Shown: piece after piece, positions 16,416 to 20,570 of the stretch
Numbering within the stretch: the first letter of the stretch is position 1
Layout: every line of letters begins with the position of its first letter
DNA from: Coptodactyla brooksi
Taxonomy: Eukaryota > Arthropoda > Insecta > Coleoptera > Scarabaeidae
Assembly: GCA_033557675.1 (NCBI GenBank)
Contig: JAWQRM010000668.1
Location: 1 to 20,570, forward strand
Reading direction: 5' to 3'
Length of the DNA stretch: 20,570 nucleotides
Made by a program: the position numbers and the translations under genes
Notes under the pieces: model-generated
What the model was told of the DNA's origin: nothing
The model's input: only the letters and a program-made list of their open reading frames with translations
Databases searched by the model: none

Positions 16416-17738
16416 CCTTTACAACATAAGAAAGGGAAGCCTACCTCTTACAACACTTATCACTTTAGAATAAATTTATAAAATCATTCCAGAATAGAAC
16501 TAAATGTTAATTGTTGAGAGAATACAACAGTTTTCACGGATAGTACAAGGGTAATATTCTTTGAAAATATAAGGTATAAAAATATTCCTGGAAACAGGTC
16601 TTACAAACATCATTAACGTGCTGCCTTGTTAAAGATGTATCCGCCGTAGGGTTAGCGTTGCCTTCTTTTCATACAATTTGACATTCCTATACTGCAATTA
16701 TCTACACTGCCAATTCTAGGAGGTAAATAAATTATTTGATAATAATAGCAGTTGTTTTAGTAGAGATTTACAAAAGCTTTCGATTTAAGTCATTCCAATG
16801 ATTGGGTGAATTAATTGTCATATTTCTCGTAGAACTTTTGTTTGGTTTTATATACAAAATGTCTACGATGAATCTTAATTTGGGTTTTAAGTTTTAGATT
16901 TTCAGATTCACTTTTTCATTTAAATCATCCTTATCCAAGAATCTCGCAGAAACCTAGATCAACTTTGCTATTTTAAAGGTAGTAAAGAAATGCTATAATT
17001 AAAAGTATATAAAAAATGCTATAATAAAGGTAATATCTATACATATTTTAATGCTGCATGTCATTTTAATGAAAATTTAAGCAATATTCTCTATATTGCA
17101 ATATAACGATTTTCGAGATATTTGGAGTTATTTGCAGAGTAAAATGTATACACATTTCTATACAGGCAGTTCGTGATAAACTGTCGGCTTTTGACAGCTT
17201 CACGCCCAATATAATACCCTATATTTTATTACACCAGTTTATGCAGTATTAAATTATTTTTCAACCTGTGTTAGCATTCTCTATATACCTGCAGTAATTG
17301 TCGAAATATCAAAAGAACATTAACAAGGTACAGGAAATGTGGTGGGCAATGAAGTTTTAAAGTTAACTTGTTCAGTAACGCCTTACATAGTAACGCTATT
17401 TATTATCATCTGATGTTAATACTATATGCTTAATGTAATTTTCTGTAAGGCAACATTTTTCAAAACAGTGATGTTTGTATGCCACAACGAACAACATTAG
17501 GGTAATATAAATTCAGTCGCGACATGAGAACGCTGCATGGGAAATGACAAGGTTTTGAAAAATTTTCTACGTAATAAAAAACTGAAGGTAACATGGAAAT
17601 TTAAAGATTGTTGTGGTCGCCCCAAGAATTAAAGCATGCTTAGGAGGCAGTAATATACTCACTGAAGCTTTTGATGATAGTCAACAATGGACAATGGAAC
17701 GTAGCTACTATTAACGGGTATGATAGGAAAAGTAGATA
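16416..17738. other. Stretch with no recognised gene
   Basis: It lies upstream of both the LINE (-) and the PLE-B body (+), so it may include their decayed 5' parts. I could not read convincing reverse-transcriptase motifs in any frame. Confidence 0.35.
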
Positions 17739-18228
17739 TTAGAATTAGTAGATAAGTTAGTTCATCGCTATAGACATAAGGAAAATTTGCATGATACCAT
17801 GTTTTCCCAACAAGAATAACGAACTGAAAAGTTCGTTTTGCTGCCTTTCTTGCAGTTCACTGGAGACTTACCTAAGATTTTCAATAACGTAGGCATGAAA
17901 TTAATTTTTTAGCAAAAAATACGTTAAAAACATTGTTGGGTAATTTACCTAATCATAAACATAAAATAAATACGTTGGAAAAAGTGGAATATACCAAGTT
18001 AGCTGAAATGATTGTGATAAAAAGTATGTTGGACAAATTAAAAGGTCGGTCAAAACATGGATGATCGTACCGAAAAATCTAGCATTAGTAATCTAGCGTT
18101 CAACAGCAATCACAGGATAAGTGAACGTAAAACTGCTTAGAAATGTGTCCAACAATAAGTTATTGGATGCATTTGAAAGCAAAGAAATTGTAAATATAGG
18201 AATACACTTAAGAAAGACAGGAACTTAG
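17739..18228 (+). pseudogene. PLE-B reverse-transcriptase tail and GIY-YIG endonuclease, broken
   Basis: From 17739 the + strand reads LELVDKLVHRYRHKENLHDT, then RTEKFVLLPFLQFTGDLPKI and FNNVGMKLIF: the linker between reverse transcriptase and nuclease. After a frame change come AKNTLKTLLGNLPNHKHKIN and, in the next frame, KSGIYQVS, a stop, then NDCDKKYVGQIKRSVKTW (to about 18061). This is the GIY and YVG pair with the CNDCD-like metal-site segment, one Cys codon being TGA. TEKSSISNLAFNSNHRIS and VKLLRNVSNNKLLDAFESKE complete the domain to TAG at 18226-18228. Four or more frame breaks make it inactive. Catalytic reverse-transcriptase motifs lie upstream and were not recognised. Confidence 0.85.
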
Positions 18229-18285
18229 AGGAAACGATGGACGGGTTGGCAAGTTGTAAATGGTAGGGCCAGGGACTCTGTTTCT

Positions 18286-18438
18286 TTAGATTAGATATAA
18301 CGATGGGGATGGGAAACGCTGTAAAGAAATGCTTAATTGGTCTCCTATTAGTTGTGCAAACCAATTAAGAAATAATTAAGTATCGTCTTTTTATATATAA
18401 CATCCTATGTCCGTTTGTAGTTAACGTAGTCTTTCATC
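18286..18438 (+). promoter_or_regulatory. PLE-B terminal region upstream of the ribozyme, TATA-like
   Basis: It is conserved with 14690-14842 including CCAATTAAGAAA-AATTAAG and a TATATA box about 45 bases before the HHR. The position suggests an internal promoter driving transcripts that begin just upstream of the ribozyme; this is an inference from two aligned copies. Confidence 0.4.
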
Positions 18439-18481
18439 GCTCCTGATGATGTCAATTTGGTTAACGAAACTTGCGTCGAGC
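18439..18481 (+). ncRNA. Hammerhead ribozyme motif, PLE-B copy 3
   Basis: Helix I GCTC (18439-18442) with GAGC (18478-18481); core CTGATGA (18443-18449) plus extra T; helix II GTCAAT with GTTAAC (one mismatch, one G-U); GAA. Helix III is ACT facing CGT (two pairs and one mismatch), and the cleavage-site base is C at 18477. It is about 210 bases after the PLE stop codon. Confidence 0.75.
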
Positions 18482-18545
18482 ATCGTTTTTTCATATTTTG
18501 GAGTAGTGGTGACTTCGTTTCTACTTTGTTACAAAACCAAAGTTT

Positions 18546-19285
18546 CCAAAGCTTCAACTTTAATGGAATTCGCATATATTACTATAATGTCGAATAAAAG
18601 CAAGACGGCTACAAATAACGAACTTAATAAGTAGTGAAGTGAAACCACTAATATATAACGTGTTTAACTAAAAAAAAGCTGATAACAACCGGTATAGCTA
18701 TAGTGAAGAAAGTTTAGTTGAACGTAAAACCCATTTAGTTTTCATTCTTCATACGTGGTGGAAGAAATCATATATGAAGGAATATCGTATATCATGTATG
18801 AAGGAACATCGTGTTGGAGCAATATGGATATTCGAAAAGATACAAGTAGTATAAATTTATTTATTTTTTGCGTAAACCCAATCCAGTTCTGATAAAAATT
18901 TACATTTAACATTGAAATTAATATACCCTTTATAATGTAATATTAAATAAATTTAAGTGCAGTAGTTTCTGCACACTTAAAGTCAAACTATTTTCCAGGG
19001 TCAAATTCGATTAAAAAATATAATTATATTGCTGAATGAATAGTGATATATTATGAATATAAAAAGTTTATGAACAAGCACACTGGGATTAAATGGATTA
19101 TTGTTTAAACAACATTTGAAAATTGAACATCAATGTATAGGTTCCCTCATTATTAGCGTAGGTTTTATTTATATCTTTACCATTTTTGTTAATATCAATG
19201 CAATATATGAAATGTGAACGTTGAACATTAAAATGCAGGTTATTTGTGACAAGCGCACGATTTTTATTGAATAACAAACCGCTGT
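18546..19285. other. Non-coding stretch with a small tandem duplication and hairpins
   Basis: 18767-18790 and 18791-18814 are two tandem 24-base copies (ATCATATATGAAGGAATATC and a variant). 18952-18981 forms a hairpin (TTTAAGTG-CAG with CTGCACACTTAAA, two-base bulge). 19274-19280 pairs with 19287-19293 (ACAAACC/GGTTTGT). No gene was recognised. Confidence 0.5.
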
Positions 19286-19350
19286 AGGTTTGTAACGTTT
19301 CGTTAATCAAGTTAGCATCATCAGGAGCGACCAAAGACCAACAACTAACT
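19286..19350 (-). ncRNA. Hammerhead-like motif, PLE-B copy 4, fused to hAT
   Basis: On the minus strand GCTC (19325-19328) precedes core CTGATGA (19318-19324) with the extra T. Helix II is GCTAAC with ATTAAC (two mismatches), then GAAAC (19297-19301). The 3' part is replaced by other sequence, so helix III and the 3' strand of helix I are lost. It begins within a few codons of the point where hAT similarity ends, in the same orientation. Confidence 0.6.
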
Positions 19351-20570
19351 GATACAGTTGCGAGATCGGCTTCTGCAGCCAAAATTCTTGATAGCCATTC
19401 TTGAATTTAATTTTTAAGTCCTCATTTGTTGTCATTTCTATAAGTTCTTCTTCTAACTGGGATGATCCTGCTGGGTTGACATTTGAAAAACGTTCCAATA
19501 CCCAGTCTGGTAAAATGTCTTCGAATTGTTCCTTGAAATCATCGTGGACGTTTTCCAAGTGTTGACAGTAAACACGCAACTTGTTGTTGTTGAAAGATAC
19601 TGCTAATAAATTAGGGAAGTTATTGAATTCCCGTTTGCCGGTACTTCTTTTGTATAATAGCAGTTTGGCTACGAAAGGAGCAACGGTGTTTTTTGTCTTA
19701 ATCAAGTTTAAGTCGTCGCCTTGAAGTTGGAGATTCATATCATTAAATAATTTATACAGGTCTATCAAGTATACAATATCATTCTTTGATAAGATGAGGT
19801 TGTCGCGCAATTCTGTGTCTTTGTTTTCCAGGAACTCTATCACAGACCCAAACAGATTGTAAAATCGAGTCAAACAAGTAGCTTTTGACAGCCAGCGCAT
19901 CTCTGTGTGAAGCAGCAATCGGTTGAAATCTTCATCATTGGCAATGCAAAGCTGACTAAATAATCTGTCTTTCAGTGAGTTACTTCTAATTTTATCACCT
20001 GCTCTGATAACATATTGATTTTTCGCAACCAAATACTAGCGATGAATGACGCAATATGCAGCAAACACGTCATGAACTTTATTTTTTAAAAGCATTATGA
20101 AGCCTTTATGATGCCCTGTCATAGCTGGAGCGCCATCCGTAGCAGCTGACATATTACTATTCATACGAATCCTTTTCGTCACAAAACTTTTCCAGTGTAT
20201 TAAATATGGTTTCTCCTTTTGTACCCGTTTCGAAATTTGAAGCAAACAATAGTTCTTGTTTGCCTCACGTATGATAATAATATTGCTTCATTGGTTGGTA
20301 AGGTAGACTCATCCAACTAAATTCAAAATTGACAACTCTGCAGATAATTGTACAATGATTCTTCAATATTTTCAGCCATTTCATTAATTCATCTTTGCAC
20401 AGAACTATTGCTCAAAAGAATTTTCCGGATAATATCTACCGCTAGTTTATGAGTTTTTTTACCACAGTGGTAATGAGTTTTTTTACTGCCGGTAAAATTA
20501 AATCTTCTTCAATAGTTTGTGGTTTGCCTGTTTTAGTAACCAACTATGAGATATTGTAGGAAGCTCGAAG
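19350..20570 (-). pseudogene. hAT transposase (FAM200/ZBED-like), partial and broken, runs off the right edge
   Basis: hAT transposases excise DNA with a DDE-type RNase H fold split by an alpha-helical insertion. On the minus strand: an N-terminal piece near 20500 (GKPQTIEEDLILPAVKK) and MAENIEESLYNYLQS. The first Asp is in DESTLPTNEAILLSYVR (codon 20311-20313) and the second in AATDGAPAMTGHHKGF (codon 20135-20137). CVIHR then meets a TAG at 20036, and the expected piece before QYVIRA is shortened. LLLHTEMRWLSKATCLTRFY (near 19880-19920) and KFKNGYQEFWLQKPISQLYQ (to about 19345) follow. The C-terminal dimerisation region is missing, replaced by the PLE-B hammerhead segment. The BED zinc finger would lie outside the window. 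Confidence 0.88.
20444..20490. repeat. Short tandem duplication inside hAT
   Basis: ATGAGTTTTTTTACCAC is followed after a few bases by ATGAGTTTTTTTACTGC. The copies are about 23 bases apart and lengthen the coding relic locally. Confidence 0.6.

Larger units (their letters stand above)
17739..18545 (+). mobile_element. Penelope-like element family B: body plus terminal region
   Basis: Reverse-transcriptase tail and GIY-YIG remnant (17739-18228) are followed by an untranslated region with a TATA-like TTTTTATATATAAC (about 18388-18401) and the HHR (18439-18481). Downstream pLTR sequence ends near 18545. This links the HHR family seen at 14510, 14843 and 19286 to a Penelope coding body in this window. 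Confidence 0.82.

Noticed and set aside
18137..18364. 75-codon minus-strand ORF
   Set aside because: It is antisense to the GIY-YIG end and terminal region of PLE-B.

Overview
This is AT-rich eukaryotic DNA, most probably from an insect. It has no bacterial operon structure, all recognisable coding matter is transposable-element (TE) debris, and there is a short (CCTAA)3 run matching the arthropod telomere unit. The TE mix (pogo/Tigger, a DDE_3-type Tc1/mariner relative, mos-like mariner, piggyBac, FAM200/ZBED-like hAT, Ty3/gypsy, a jockey/CR1-like LINE, Penelope) is typical of arthropods. The order cannot be fixed from the window. I found no intact protein-coding gene, rRNA, tRNA or CRISPR array.

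Layout. 1-350: an unassigned coding tail followed by a LINE-like 3' end with CCTAA repeats. 477-1927: a pogo/Tigger element with both terminal inverted repeats, the N-terminal DNA-binding region and possibly the transposase C-terminus, but no catalytic core; it contains a cluster of palindromes. 4113-5199 (-): a broken IS630/Tc1/mariner-superfamily transposase with a long D-to-E spacing. 5690-6240 (+): a piggyBac transposase remnant. 7735-8480: Penelope-like element (PLE) family A, with a GIY-YIG endonuclease remnant and two inverted copies of its terminal region, each carrying a hammerhead-ribozyme (HHR)-like motif. 9000-10970: possible host sequence (promoter-like motifs, a 33-codon membrane ORF, a candidate exon). 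11313-11575: the 5' end of a mariner element. 11571-12009: an exact-phase 20-bp repeat array that flips strand in the middle. 12010-14450 (-): a Ty3/gypsy gag-pol relic. 14455-14945: inverted end pieces of PLE family B. 15760-16415 (-): a LINE reverse-transcriptase relic. 17739-18545 (+): a PLE family B body (reverse-transcriptase tail, GIY-YIG, terminal region with HHR). 19286-19350 (-): another PLE-B HHR fused to the 3' side of a hAT transposase that runs off the right edge (19350-20570, -).

How the parts relate. The window is a nested TE graveyard. The most striking theme is six HHR-like motifs belonging to two PLE families. They share a 7-nt core, an extra U before helix II, and in family B a complete 43-nt fold with helices I, II and III and compensatory changes between copies. 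PLE ends repeatedly abut other TE coding sequences, so readthrough transcripts would carry a self-cleaving motif at the junction. The second theme is the 20-bp inverted tandem array, which resembles the arms of Foldback-type elements and separates two truncated transposons.
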